From assembly GCA_963695075.1 (NCBI GenBank), contig CAVOFR010000007.1, forward strand, positions 930,001 through 994,000: a DNA stretch of 64,000 bases, given 5' to 3'. Below, piece by piece: positions 8,335-16,183 of this stretch (the first letter of the stretch is position 1; each line of letters opens with the position of its first letter). Below the pieces are notes generated by a model. The model was not told the DNA's origin. It saw only the letters and a list, made by a program, of their open reading frames with translations, and ran no database searches. Made by a program: the position numbers and the translations under genes. Source of the stretch: CAWCAL01 sp963695075 (GTDB taxonomy: Bacteria > Actinomycetota > Acidimicrobiia > Acidimicrobiales > CAWCAL01).

Positions 8335-8341
8335 TAGCCTA
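8335..8341. promoter_or_regulatory. Overlapping divergent leaderless -10 elements
   Basis: The 7-base sequence TAGCCTA reads TAGCCT rightwards (8335-8340), 6 nt before ATG 8347. On the other strand it reads TAGGCT (8341-8336), 7 nt before ATG 8328. One element therefore serves as -10 box for both the aldehyde dehydrogenase and the ligase gene, and each -35 region would lie inside the other gene. Confidence 0.6.
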
Positions 8342-8346
8342 TGGCG

Positions 8347-9696
8347 ATGGATGTGGCTGAACTGCAAGCGGCGGTCGACGGTGGTGAGATCGACACGGTG
8401 ATCGTGGCGTTCACCGATCCCTACGGTCGCCTCATGGGGAAACGATTCGACGCGCAGTTCTTCCTCGAAGAGGGTCTGGCCCACGGGACCCACAGCTGCA
8501 ACTACCTGCTGACCGCCGATATGGAGATGGAGCCGGTCTCCGGGTACGCCTACGCCAACTGGGACCTCGGCTACGGCGACTTCCATCTGACCCCCGATCT
8601 CGACACCCTGTGGCCGGCGGGCTGGACCGATCGGGCCGCGCTCGTCCTCTGTGACGTGACCGACGATGCGTCCGCCTCGCTCGTATCCATCGCTCCCCGC
8701 ACCCTCCTGCGTTCGCAGATCGCACGATCGAACGAGATCGGCTACTCGGTCGCCGCCGCGTCCGAGCTCGAGTTCTTCCTGTTCAACGACTCCTACCGGG
8801 AGGCCCATCAGAAGGGGTACGCCGGGCTCGAACCCTCGGGCTGGTACGTCGAGGACTATCACCTGATGTCCACGGCCCGGATCGAGGACTACGTCAGTGC
8901 GGCCCGGCGGGCGTTGACCCGCACCGGCATCCCGGTCGAGAACTCCAAGGGCGAGTGGGGAAGGGGCCAGCACGAACTGAACATCCGGTACTCCGACGTG
9001 CTCACGATGGCAGACAGCCACTCGATCATGAAGCACGGGATGAAGGAATTGGCCGACCGGATGGGGGTCAGCGTGACCTTCATGGCCAAGCCGCACACCG
9101 AGGACGCCGGGAGCTCGTGTCACGTGCACGTCAGCCTCTGGGATGGTGAGTCCAACGCTTTCGCCGCCGACGAGGTCGGCGGACAGAGCGACGTCTTCCG
9201 TTGGTTCCTCGGTGGCTGGATGGCCTACGTCCAGGACTTCATGGTCTGGTACGCGCCGACCGTGAACTCGTACAAGCGGTTCCAGGACGGATCGTGGGCC
9301 CCGACGCGGATCGCCTGGAGCCAGGACAATCGCACCGCCGGCTTCCGGGTGATCGGGGCGGGATCCAGCCTGCGGATCGAGAACCGGATCCCGGGGGCCG
9401 ACGCCAACCCGTATCTCGTCTACGCCGCCGCGCTCGCCAGTGGGCTGGCAGGCATCGAGCAACGGATCGAGCCCCCCGAGGTCTTCACCGGTGACGTCTA
9501 CGCGGCCGAGGATCTCGAACGAGTCCCGTACAGCCTCGAGCAGGCGCTCGGGGCCTTCCGCTCCAGCGCGGTGGCGAAGGCGGCGTTCGGCGCCGACGTG
9601 GTCGAGCACTACGCCCACTTCTACGAGGTCGAGATCGCTGCCTACCAACAAGCCGTGACCGATTGGGAACGGACACGGTACTTCGAGCGGATATGA
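8347..9696 (+). CDS. Glutamine-synthetase-like gamma-glutamyl ligase
   Basis: A 449-residue member of the glutamine synthetase fold. The N-terminal beta-grasp contains TDPYGRLMGKRFDAQFF. The catalytic domain has ASELEFFLF (metal ligands), GRGQHELNIRYSDVL and the ATP-binding signature KPHTEDAGSSCHVHVS, then NSYKRFQ and RIENRIPGADANPYL. GlnA sequences differ from this group, which includes gamma-glutamyl-polyamine and gamma-glutamyl-amine ligases such as PuuA. ATG 8347 is chosen over ATG 8341 because TAGCCT directly abuts 8341, whereas 8347 has the 6-nt leaderless spacing. The gene overlaps the amidotransferase start by 4 bases (ATGA), and the aldehyde dehydrogenase is divergent. A polyamine or amine substrate is inference from this context. 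Confidence 0.87.
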   Translation: MDVAELQAAVDGGEIDTVIVAFTDPYGRLMGKRFDAQFFLEEGLAHGTHSCNYLLTADMEMEPVSGYAYANWDLGYGDFHLTPDLDTLWPAGWTDRAALVLCDVTDDASASLVSIAPRTLLRSQIARSNEIGYSVAAASELEFFLFNDSYREAHQKGYAGLEPSGWYVEDYHLMSTARIEDYVSAARRALTRTGIPVENSKGEWGRGQHELNIRYSDVLTMADSHSIMKHGMKELADRMGVSVTFMAKPHTEDAGSSCHVHVSLWDGESNAFAADEVGGQSDVFRWFLGGWMAYVQDFMVWYAPTVNSYKRFQDGSWAPTRIAWSQDNRTAGFRVIGAGSSLRIENRIPGADANPYLVYAAALASGLAGIEQRIEPPEVFTGDVYAAEDLERVPYSLEQALGAFRSSAVAKAAFGADVVEHYAHFYEVEIAAYQQAVTDWERTRYFERI

Positions 9697-10454
9697 GCTC
9701 CGGTGGCCGGCTCATCGGCGTGCTCGTCTGCGATCACGTCGCCCCCGAGTTCCGTCACGCCAACGAAGGTCGCGACTACGACACGCTGTTCGACGAGTTC
9801 CTGACCGGTGCGGATCCAACCGTCCGGACCCGCGCCTACGACGTGATCGGTGGCGAGTTACCGGAACGGGTCGACGAGTGCGACGGCTGGATCATCACCG
9901 GAGCTCGCCACGACGCATTCAGCGACCAGCCGTGGGTCGCGGAGTTGAGGGATTTCGTCGTTCGCCTCGCCCGGGCCGGGGCGCGCACCGTCGGGGTCTG
10001 CTTCGGTCATCAGGTCGTCGCCCAGGCGCTCGGCGGCCGTGTCGAACGGGCCGGCGAGTGGAAGGCCGGGCCCCAGGCCATCGAGTTCGCGGCGACGCCC
10101 TGGTTCGCCGGCGGTCGGCTATTTCTCCACGCGATGCACCAGGACGTGGTCGCCGAACTACCCGCCGGTGCCTCCGTCGTCGCCGAGGGCGAAACCGCTG
10201 AGGTTCCGGCATACCTGGTGGGTGACACGATCTTCTGCCTGCAGGACCATCCCGAGTTCACCGACCGCTATGTCACCGCGCTGATCGACGCGCGTCGGGA
10301 GCGAATGGGCCAGATCGTGGCGGACGCTTCGGCCGAGCGGGTGAGTCGGTTCAACTGCGACGGTGGCCGGGTCGCCCGGTGGATCGTCCGGTTCCTGGCG
10401 GACGAGCGCCCTGCCCACGGTAGCGAGGCCGACGGCGGAGGCGGAGGGTCCTGA
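9693..10454 (+). CDS. Class I glutamine amidotransferase
   Basis: A 253-residue GMP-synthase-type amidotransferase domain protein. The nucleophile elbow is VGVCFGHQ (Cys103), and the His-Glu of the triad are in QDHPEF. It is a free-standing hydrolase without a synthetase domain. Next to a PuuA-like ligase and an aldehyde dehydrogenase, a likely role is hydrolysis of a gamma-glutamyl amide, as PuuD does, but PuuD belongs to the peptidase C26 branch and this one looks closer to GMP-synthase-like amidotransferases. ATG 9693 overlaps the ligase stop (ATGA), and its own stop overlaps the next start (TGATG), so the three genes form a tight operon. The C-terminal tail is Gly-rich and probably disordered. 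Confidence 0.85.
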   Translation: MSSGGRLIGVLVCDHVAPEFRHANEGRDYDTLFDEFLTGADPTVRTRAYDVIGGELPERVDECDGWIITGARHDAFSDQPWVAELRDFVVRLARAGARTVGVCFGHQVVAQALGGRVERAGEWKAGPQAIEFAATPWFAGGRLFLHAMHQDVVAELPAGASVVAEGETAEVPAYLVGDTIFCLQDHPEFTDRYVTALIDARRERMGQIVADASAERVSRFNCDGGRVARWIVRFLADERPAHGSEADGGGGGS

Positions 10455-10942
10455 TGGGCATGTTGCTGATCATGCGCCACGCCAAGTCCGATTGGAACAC
10501 CGGGGCGATGACCGATCACGAGCGGCCGCTCAATGCCCGCGGTCGGGTGGCGGCGAGTCGGATGGGACGGGTGCTGACCGAGGCCGGTCTCGTTCCCGAC
10601 CGGATCGTGGCATCCAGCGCCGTCCGCACGACCAGCACGGCCCAGCTCGCGGCCGAGTCCGGATCGTGGAACGTGCCGATCGAGACCACCGATGAGCTCT
10701 ACGGCGTGACCGCTGCGGCAGTCCTCGACGTCCTCAAGGGCACCGATCCCGGTGTGGGACGGCTCCTCGTCGTGGGGCACGAGCCGACCTCCAGCACGCT
10801 GATCCGAGAACTGACGGGGGCGGCGGTGCAGGTCAAGACGGCCACGGTGACCGCGCTCGAGGTGGTCGACGGCTGGCGGGCGGTCGATCAGCGGCGGGCC
10901 GAGATCGTCGCCGTCCTCCAGCCCCGCCACTTCAGGGACTGA
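10454..10942 (+). CDS. sixA: SixA-type histidine phosphatase
   Basis: A 162-residue phosphohistidine-phosphatase-fold protein. The N-terminal catalytic RHAK (His9) is followed by NARGR and ASSAVRTTSTAQL; the second catalytic His is in LVVGHEPTS. It has the short form typical of SixA, which in E. coli dephosphorylates phosphohistidine, though many actinobacterial homologues have untested substrates. It is the last gene of the ligase-amidotransferase operon, with a TGATG overlap at its start. Its stop lies 11 bp inside the convergent sulfotransferase-like gene. Confidence 0.87.
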   Translation: MGMLLIMRHAKSDWNTGAMTDHERPLNARGRVAASRMGRVLTEAGLVPDRIVASSAVRTTSTAQLAAESGSWNVPIETTDELYGVTAAAVLDVLKGTDPGVGRLLVVGHEPTSSTLIRELTGAAVQVKTATVTALEVVDGWRAVDQRRAEIVAVLQPRHFRD

Positions 10943-11654
10943 GGACCGAGAACTCCAGGAGCCGCTCCGACAGGGGCGTGGCCTGATCGAGCACGATGGC
11001 CAGGCGCGGCGTGAGCGGCGGATGGGTGCTGGACCCGCGGACGAATCCGGTGGATTCGTGGACTCGCCGGTACCAGTGGGCCGCCCACACGCCGTCCTCC
11101 GGTTTCGGGCCCGACGGCCAGCTGAGCATGGCCGGATCGAAGTCGATCCCGATCCGTTCGCATGCGGCCGCCAGGACGGCGGGTGGGTCCGCCAGCAGCC
11201 GGTCGGAGTCGATGACCAGCGGACGGCCCCCGGCGGTGACGATCCCCTCCAGGATCTCGACCAGGGTGGTCAGGCCGGTGTCGGCCAGCGTCGCATCGGG
11301 GAGCTGGACGGCCAGTGAGCGAAGCATCGCCGCCGGATCGCGGGTCAGGAGGATGTTCGTGCACTCGTCGAGGAACGCCCGGTCCAGATGCACGAGGTGG
11401 TGCCCCATCATCTTGAAGAACAGCACCTGGGTGGCCGCCGTCCCCAGCACGACGTCTCGGACGACGGCCCGACCGTCGGAGCTCTGGGCGGCGAGCACCT
11501 CGTCTCGGCCGGGGTGATCCCGTCCGGTCACGCGGAGGTAGTGCGCGTACAAGGGCTCGTCGACGACGGTGGTGTCCACGCGCTGGCGAAACGAGTACAT
11601 CAGCGCGGTCGAGATGTTGCGCGGCCCCGACCAGCAACAGATGCGCAGCGTCAC
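10932..11654 (-). CDS. Sulfotransferase-like P-loop protein
   Basis: A 240-residue protein with an N-terminal phosphosulfate-binding-like loop CCWSGPRNISTALMYSF, resembling the 5'-PSB loop of PAPS sulfotransferases. A central LLTRDPAAMLRSL resembles the 3'-phosphate-binding region with its Arg and Ser. It is the last gene of an operon with desaturase, PaaX regulator and class IV aminotransferase, 19 bp downstream of the aminotransferase. To my memory, plants encode proteins in which a P-loop domain of this type is fused to a class IV aminotransferase domain (annotated as branched-chain-aminotransferase-like). The adjacency here would match the two halves as separate genes. The sulfate acceptor is unknown, and catalysis is not proven. 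Confidence 0.75.
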   Translation of the reverse strand: MTLRICCWSGPRNISTALMYSFRQRVDTTVVDEPLYAHYLRVTGRDHPGRDEVLAAQSSDGRAVVRDVVLGTAATQVLFFKMMGHHLVHLDRAFLDECTNILLTRDPAAMLRSLAVQLPDATLADTGLTTLVEILEGIVTAGGRPLVIDSDRLLADPPAVLAAACERIGIDFDPAMLSWPSGPKPEDGVWAAHWYRRVHESTGFVRGSSTHPPLTPRLAIVLDQATPLSERLLEFSVLSP

Positions 11655-11673
11655 CGCGACCCCACCAGATTCC

Positions 11674-12585
11674 TCATCCCGGGCACTCGGCGGCGACGGC
11701 AGCCTCGTGAAGCTCGCGCAATCGGGCCGTCATCGGGCCGGGGGAGCCGCTGCCGATGGTGCGGCCGTCGACCGCGACGACGGGGGTGAGGCCACCGAAG
11801 GTCCCGGTCACGAATGCCTCGTCGGCCGCGTAGACGTCGGTGAGCGAGAACGGCGCCTGGAAGGTCGGGATACCCGCCGTCGCGGCGGTCTCGAGGATGA
11901 TGGCCCGGGTGATACCCGGCAGGCTGTAGTGGCCGGTCGAGGTCCAGACCTGGCCCATGCGCACGCAGAAGAAGTTGGTGGCGTTGCAGGTGGCCACGGC
12001 TCCGGTGGGGTCGAGCATGAGGGCCTCGTCGGCTCCGGCGTGGGTGGCCTGGATGAGTGCGATGACCTCGTGCAGCTTCGAGTGGCAGTTCAGCCGTTGG
12101 TCGAGCGTGTCGGGTGGTGGTCGTCGGATCGTGGCGGTGAACAGGGTGATTCCCTGCTCGATGACCGCGGGGTCGGCGGTCTTGTGCTCGGCGATGATCA
12201 CGACGGTAGGTCCGCCGATCACGTTGGCCGCGTGCTGCGACGGCGTCCTCTTCTCGCCTCTCGTCACCATGAGCCGCACGTGGACCGAGTCGGTCATGCC
12301 GTTGGCCCGAACGGTTTCGTACAGGCGATCCGACACATCCTGACGCGAGAGGCCGATGTCGAGTCCGATGGTGGTCGCCCCGCCGAAGAGGCGATCGAGG
12401 TGCCGGTCGAGGAAGGCGAATCGGCCGTTGTGGAGACGGATGCCCTCCCAGACGCCGTCACCGACCAGGAACCCGCTGTCGAACACCGAGACCCTGGCCT
12501 CGGCCCGCGGCACGAGGGCGCCGTTGATCGAGATCAGGATGTCCTGGTTGCGAACGTCGGGTACCGCGTCATGGGTGGACGGCAT
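11674..12585 (-). CDS. Class IV PLP aminotransferase (BCAT/D-amino-acid transaminase-like)
   Basis: A 303-residue fold-type IV PLP protein. Recognisable parts are ISINGALVPRAEARVSVFD, GDGVWEGIRLHNGRFAFLD, HLDRLF, GADEALMLD, CNATNFFCV and TGTFGGLTPVVAVDGR. In my alignment by eye the usual PLP-lysine column (K-S-x-N in D-amino-acid transaminases) falls on NCHSK, with Asn in the lysine position and Lys four residues later. Either the alignment is off or the subfamily has a shifted lysine. ATG 12585 overlaps the PaaX stop by 17 bp and has GAGGGGAG about 10 nt upstream. Partner gene: the sulfotransferase-like protein 19 bp downstream. The substrate is not predictable. Confidence 0.82.
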   Translation of the reverse strand: MPSTHDAVPDVRNQDILISINGALVPRAEARVSVFDSGFLVGDGVWEGIRLHNGRFAFLDRHLDRLFGGATTIGLDIGLSRQDVSDRLYETVRANGMTDSVHVRLMVTRGEKRTPSQHAANVIGGPTVVIIAEHKTADPAVIEQGITLFTATIRRPPPDTLDQRLNCHSKLHEVIALIQATHAGADEALMLDPTGAVATCNATNFFCVRMGQVWTSTGHYSLPGITRAIILETAATAGIPTFQAPFSLTDVYAADEAFVTGTFGGLTPVVAVDGRTIGSGSPGPMTARLRELHEAAVAAECPG

Positions 12586-13363
12586 CGGTGCATCGCTCCC
12601 CTCGGTGCTCTCGGAAGAAGGCCTGGAGCACGCGACGGTAGGCGACGTCGAAGTCGGCGTACGTCTCGCGGAGCCTCGCTGCCGGCCAGTCCGGGGCAAG
12701 GAGCTCGTCGGGCACGAGGGGATCGGCCACGAGGTGGCGGAGCACCGCTGCGGCCAGCTCGAAGCCGGGCACCAGCACGGCGTGTTCCCCGTCGTCGAGC
12801 CTGCGCTGCATCCGCCTCATCGACGCGACCAAGGTAGACGCCGTCGCGGCCCACGGCTCCAGATCGAACAGCGTCGCAGCGAGCGCGACCGGATCGCCCT
12901 CCGGTCGAGCGGTGAACCGGTCGGTCTGGCCCATCGCTTTCCGTCGTGAACCCGGGAGCCGCCCGGGGTCGAGGTTCTCGGGCCGCATCCACACGCCTTC
13001 GCGATGCTCCCGAAGCCCGAGCTGACCGAGCGCCGTTCGAAGCGCCGATCGATCCTCGGTGGGCCGGGCGCCGGCGCGGATGACGACGAGCTCCCAGGTC
13101 CCATCCCACGGACGAGTGGACGGCCGAAGGCTCGCTTCCTGGCGCTCCTGGCGATCGAGCATCCGGCCGGCCAGCGCGTAGGTGCCACCGTCGTTCGTGA
13201 GCTCGCCCCGTTCGACCATGCGGCTGAGCGCGACGCGCACCGTTCCCTCGGCGATGTCGAACTCGCGGGCCAGGGTGACCAACAGTCTCCCCGGCAGGAC
13301 CGGGGGCACCGTGCCCAGCAGGGTCGAAGCGATGACGCTGCGAGCGGTGAACGGTCGCCGCAC
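12569..13363 (-). CDS. PaaX-family transcriptional regulator
   Basis: A 264-residue protein with the PaaX layout: an N-terminal winged helix (about 8-75; ARSVIASTLLG, VRVALSRMVERGELTNDGGTYALAG), a central domain with WDGTWELVVI and REGVWMRPENL, and a C-terminal domain with FREHRGERC. PaaX represses the phenylacetate pathway in response to phenylacetyl-CoA, and relatives respond to other CoA thioesters. Here it lies 13 bp after the desaturase and overlaps the aminotransferase by 17 bp, so it probably regulates its own operon. No phenylacetate genes are beside it, so the effector is unknown. Confidence 0.87.
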   Translation of the reverse strand: MRRPFTARSVIASTLLGTVPPVLPGRLLVTLAREFDIAEGTVRVALSRMVERGELTNDGGTYALAGRMLDRQERQEASLRPSTRPWDGTWELVVIRAGARPTEDRSALRTALGQLGLREHREGVWMRPENLDPGRLPGSRRKAMGQTDRFTARPEGDPVALAATLFDLEPWAATASTLVASMRRMQRRLDDGEHAVLVPGFELAAAVLRHLVADPLVPDELLAPDWPAARLRETYADFDVAYRRVLQAFFREHRGERCTDAVHP

Positions 13364-13376
13364 GGAGCCGACCAGC

Positions 13377-14378
13377 TCAGGCGGGCTGTTCGACCAGCGT
13401 GCGCCAGAAGGCCCGGTAGCTGGGGTGGATCAACTCGGCCGGGAGGTAGCCGTCCTCCTCCAGGGCGCGATGCAAAGTGGGGAGGTGGGCCATCGGGATA
13501 CCCGAGTCGACGTGGTGGGCCAGGTGGTAGCCGATGCTCTGCGAGAGGAACACGTGTCGGGCCAGGAAGCCCTGTCGGATGTGATGGCTGGTTCGTCGCC
13601 GGTCCGAAGAGCGGGTCATTCCGGCGTGCTCGGCCAGGGCCCGCAGCCGGTTGGCGACCCTCCAGTAGGTCATCCACGGGAGGAGCCAGCAGAGGAGGTA
13701 GAGCCATGGATGGCCACTCAGCGCGAACAGGGCGAGGACGAAGCCCTGAGCACCGAGGAATCGCAGAGCGCGCCCTCGACGTGCCGGCTTTGTCAGGCCG
13801 ACGAACACGGGCTTCAGGTTCTTCCAGCCCGAGATGCCGACCGCGTCCCGGACGAGCTTGCGTCGAAACGAGTCCGGGGCGATGGGGTAGTTGGCGTAGA
13901 GCAGGAAGTCGGGTTCCTTCGGACCGAACTCGTCCCGGTGATGGTTGGCGTGCGACTTGCGGTAGAGGTCACTGCCGTCGCCGAACGCCAGGGCGCCGAT
14001 GAGCTTCTCGCCGATCAGGTCGTTGATCCTGCGGTTGCTGAAGAGGAGACGGTGGGCCGCCTCGTGGAACAGCGTGAGCGCTCGCTGGAAGAACGCGCCC
14101 ATCACCAGGAATGCGGCGATCCATCCGAGCGGATGGTCGACGGTGACGGCGGCCCAGCACACCGCGACGGGATAGGCGAACGCGATCAGCACGAGTCCGG
14201 CATTGCGGAGGTCGGGAATGCGGCGCAGCTCGGCCCGGAACTCGGGCCGGGGCCGGCCGTCAGGGCGCAGACGGGCGCTGCCCTCGAAGGGCGGGAGCTC
14301 GGCGGGACCGGGAGCGAGGCCACCGGTCATGGCGGCGACGAGTTGGTCGTGGGTAGGTAGGTCGCCGGTCTGTGCCAT
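13377..14378 (-). CDS. Membrane fatty acid desaturase
   Basis: A 333-residue integral membrane desaturase with all three histidine boxes: HEAAHR, SHANHH and YHLAHHVD. About four hydrophobic segments occur in two pairs (near residues 55-105 and 190-225). Such di-iron enzymes introduce double bonds or hydroxylate acyl chains using an electron donor. Start ATG 14378 is preceded by TAATAT and exactly 7 nt, with TTGGAC 17 bp further upstream, so the mRNA appears leaderless. It heads the desaturase-PaaX-aminotransferase-sulfotransferase operon and is divergent from an MFS transporter. A link between desaturation and the downstream amino/sulfo chemistry, such as an aminolipid or sulfolipid pathway, is speculative. 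Confidence 0.88.
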   Translation of the reverse strand: MAQTGDLPTHDQLVAAMTGGLAPGPAELPPFEGSARLRPDGRPRPEFRAELRRIPDLRNAGLVLIAFAYPVAVCWAAVTVDHPLGWIAAFLVMGAFFQRALTLFHEAAHRLLFSNRRINDLIGEKLIGALAFGDGSDLYRKSHANHHRDEFGPKEPDFLLYANYPIAPDSFRRKLVRDAVGISGWKNLKPVFVGLTKPARRGRALRFLGAQGFVLALFALSGHPWLYLLCWLLPWMTYWRVANRLRALAEHAGMTRSSDRRRTSHHIRQGFLARHVFLSQSIGYHLAHHVDSGIPMAHLPTLHRALEEDGYLPAELIHPSYRAFWRTLVEQPA

Positions 14379-14385
14379 GGGTTGG

Positions 14386-14414
14386 ATATTACAGATCGTG
14401 GAACACGTGTCCAA
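14386..14414 (-). promoter_or_regulatory. Leaderless promoter of the desaturase operon with ACACGTGT palindrome
   Basis: On the minus strand TTGGAC (14414-14409), a 17-bp spacer and TAATAT (14391-14386) lie 7 nt before the ATG at 14378. The spacer contains the perfect 8-base palindrome ACACGTGT (14403-14410), a likely operator position. PaaX or another regulator could bind there. Confidence 0.6.
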
Positions 14415-14449
14415 ATAGGTGTAACAGAACGGGCCGAGCCGTCTCCCGG

Positions 14450-14455
14450 TAGCGT
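14450..14455 (+). promoter_or_regulatory. Leaderless -10 element of the MFS gene
   Basis: TAGCGT ends 8 nt before ATG 14464, the spacing seen at many starts in this window. The -35 region is not obvious. Confidence 0.45.
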
Positions 14456-14463
14456 CGCCCGGC

Positions 14464-15714
14464 ATGAAGAGCGCCAGTATCCTCGGGCCGCTCCGTCGCC
14501 CCAGGTTCCGTCGGATGGTGACGGCGCAGTTCGTGGCCGAGACCGGGGACGGCATCACGATGGTGGCGCTGCCCCTGTACGTGTTCGCCCGGACCGACTC
14601 GGCGCTGCTCACCTCGCTGACCTTCGCGGCCGAGCTTGGGCTCGGCGTCGTCCTCGGCTTCCTCGGTGGCCTCGCGGCGGATGCGCTGGATCGCCAGCGG
14701 GTCCTCCTCACCAGCTATCTGGTTCGAGGTGCGCTCCTGGCGATCGCCTTCGCGGTCGGACCGCTGTGGCTCGCGGTGACCTTCGGCGTCATGGCTCGGG
14801 CCCTGGGCCAGCTCGACAACCCGTCCTTCGACGCCCTCGTCCCCGGGCAGGCCGAGGACGATCTCCAACAGGTCCTGGCCGTTCGCCGGTTCATCCAGGC
14901 GGTGTCCATCACCCTGGGTCCCGCCGCGGGAGCGTTCGCCGTCACGCTCATCGGGCCGAGGCCGGCCCTGCTGCTGAACACGGTGTTCTTCGCCGTCGCC
15001 TGGCTCGTGCTTGTCGGCGTGGCCGGGCTCGACGCCGACTACGAAGTGCGCCGTGCCGCTCGAGCGGGCCTCACACCGACCGAGCGCCTCAAGGATCTGG
15101 CGGGCGGAATGGCGGTGGCCGTCAGGGTCCCCGGGGTACGCCGCCTGGTCACCTACTGGGCGCTGTTCATGACCTTGGTGGCGGTCGTCATGGCAGCGGC
15201 GGTGGTGTGGTTCGCTCGCGATCTCGGCGCGGCCGAGGTCTGGTACGGCCTGGCCATTTCGGCCTACGGGGTGGGTGCGGCGATCGGTGCGGCGTGGGCC
15301 GGGGGCCGGTCGTTCACCTGGTCGCTGCCACGGGTCCTGGTCGTGGCGGTTCCCATCTATGCCGTGTTGTGTGGTGTCGGCGTGCTCTTCGCGGTGCCGT
15401 GGCTGCTTCCCCTCGGTTGGTTGACTTGGGGGATCGTGCTGGGCCCCGAGATGGTGCTGGGCGAGACCTTTTTCGTCCGGCGGATCCCGGAGGAGTCTCT
15501 GGGCCGAGCCTTCGCCGGGCTCGGGGTGGCGACCACGTTGGGCATGGCGGCCGGCTACGCGGTGGCCGGGCCGGCGTTGGAAGCGTGGGGGGCGAAGACC
15601 GTCATCCTCATGACCGCCGGTGCGATCCTGGGTCTGGGAGCGATGTGGGTCGGGCCGGCCATCCGAGGAGCCGACTGGCTCGAGCCCGCCGCCGAGCTCC
15701 GCCCCTCGCCCTGA
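14464..15714 (+). CDS. MFS transporter
   Basis: A 416-residue membrane protein of the major facilitator superfamily with about 12 hydrophobic segments. Between segments 2 and 3 the conserved loop reads GLAADALDRQRVLL, a variant of the family's G-x-x-x-D-x-x-x-R/K motif. The N-terminus FRRMVTAQFVAETGDGITMVALPLYVF fits the drug-efflux-like MFS_3/MFS_1 group. It stands alone, divergent from the desaturase operon and convergent with the cupin gene. The substrate cannot be read from sequence; efflux is more likely than uptake on family grounds. Confidence 0.86.
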   Translation: MKSASILGPLRRPRFRRMVTAQFVAETGDGITMVALPLYVFARTDSALLTSLTFAAELGLGVVLGFLGGLAADALDRQRVLLTSYLVRGALLAIAFAVGPLWLAVTFGVMARALGQLDNPSFDALVPGQAEDDLQQVLAVRRFIQAVSITLGPAAGAFAVTLIGPRPALLLNTVFFAVAWLVLVGVAGLDADYEVRRAARAGLTPTERLKDLAGGMAVAVRVPGVRRLVTYWALFMTLVAVVMAAAVVWFARDLGAAEVWYGLAISAYGVGAAIGAAWAGGRSFTWSLPRVLVVAVPIYAVLCGVGVLFAVPWLLPLGWLTWGIVLGPEMVLGETFFVRRIPEESLGRAFAGLGVATTLGMAAGYAVAGPALEAWGAKTVILMTAGAILGLGAMWVGPAIRGADWLEPAAELRPSP

Positions 15715-15728
15715 AACCTGGTCCGTGG

Positions 15729-15745
15729 CCGTCGGTGACCGACGG
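15729..15745. terminator. Hairpin between MFS and cupin genes
   Basis: CCGTCGG-TGA-CCGACGG is a perfect 7-bp stem between two convergent stop codons (15714 and 15767) and suits bidirectional termination. Its GTCGG-n3-CCGAC core recurs at 28820 and 51789. Confidence 0.6.
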
Positions 15746-15766
15746 TGTCGAACCGGGTGGTCGAGG

Positions 15767-16183
15767 TCAGCGGGGGCGCATCTCGGTCCCGACTCCGGCC
15801 GTGACGAAGAGGGCGGTCGCCGGAGCGCCGACGTCGGCGGTGTGCCACACCCCCGGCCGGTTGACGACCGCTTCACCGGCGCGCAAGGTCACCCGGGCCA
15901 CCCCGCCGTCGATCTCCCGGTGCAGCACGATCTCGCCATCGGTACAGATCACCAGCTCGTCACCGTTGGGATGCATCTCCCAGGAATCCCAGGGCTCGGT
16001 GAACGTGTGCATCGCCACGAGCCGCCCCTCGAACCCGTCGGCCGAGGTACGGGCACCATAGGCCTCGTACCAGGCGAGGTCGCCGGTGAACGGCTCCTGG
16101 ATGACCACCTTGGCTCCCAGGCCGAGGTGGGCGGGCCGCGCAGCCAGCTGGAAGACGCCGTCGTCGCCGTGCGGTTCGGTCAT
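15767..16183 (-). CDS. Single-domain cupin protein
   Basis: A 138-residue cupin. Motif 1 is WEMHPNGDELVICTDGEIVL and motif 2 GEAVVNRPGVWHTADV; metal ligands would be the His in EMHPNGDE, the Glu of the same motif and the His in VWHTAD. Such small cupins can be metal-binding sensors or isomerases; no substrate can be named. The ATG at 16183 overlaps by 4 bases the stop of a 31-codon reading frame that is the N-terminus of a deazaflavin-dependent nitroreductase, so the present start may lie at an old gene junction. It converges with the MFS gene. Confidence 0.82.
   Translation of the reverse strand: MTEPHGDDGVFQLAARPAHLGLGAKVVIQEPFTGDLAWYEAYGARTSADGFEGRLVAMHTFTEPWDSWEMHPNGDELVICTDGEIVLHREIDGGVARVTLRAGEAVVNRPGVWHTADVGAPATALFVTAGVGTEMRPR

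Noticed and set aside
6931..9651. A 906-codon open frame on the minus strand
   Set aside because: Only the part up to ATG 8328 is the aldehyde dehydrogenase; the rest is the antisense shadow of the glutamine-synthetase-like gene.
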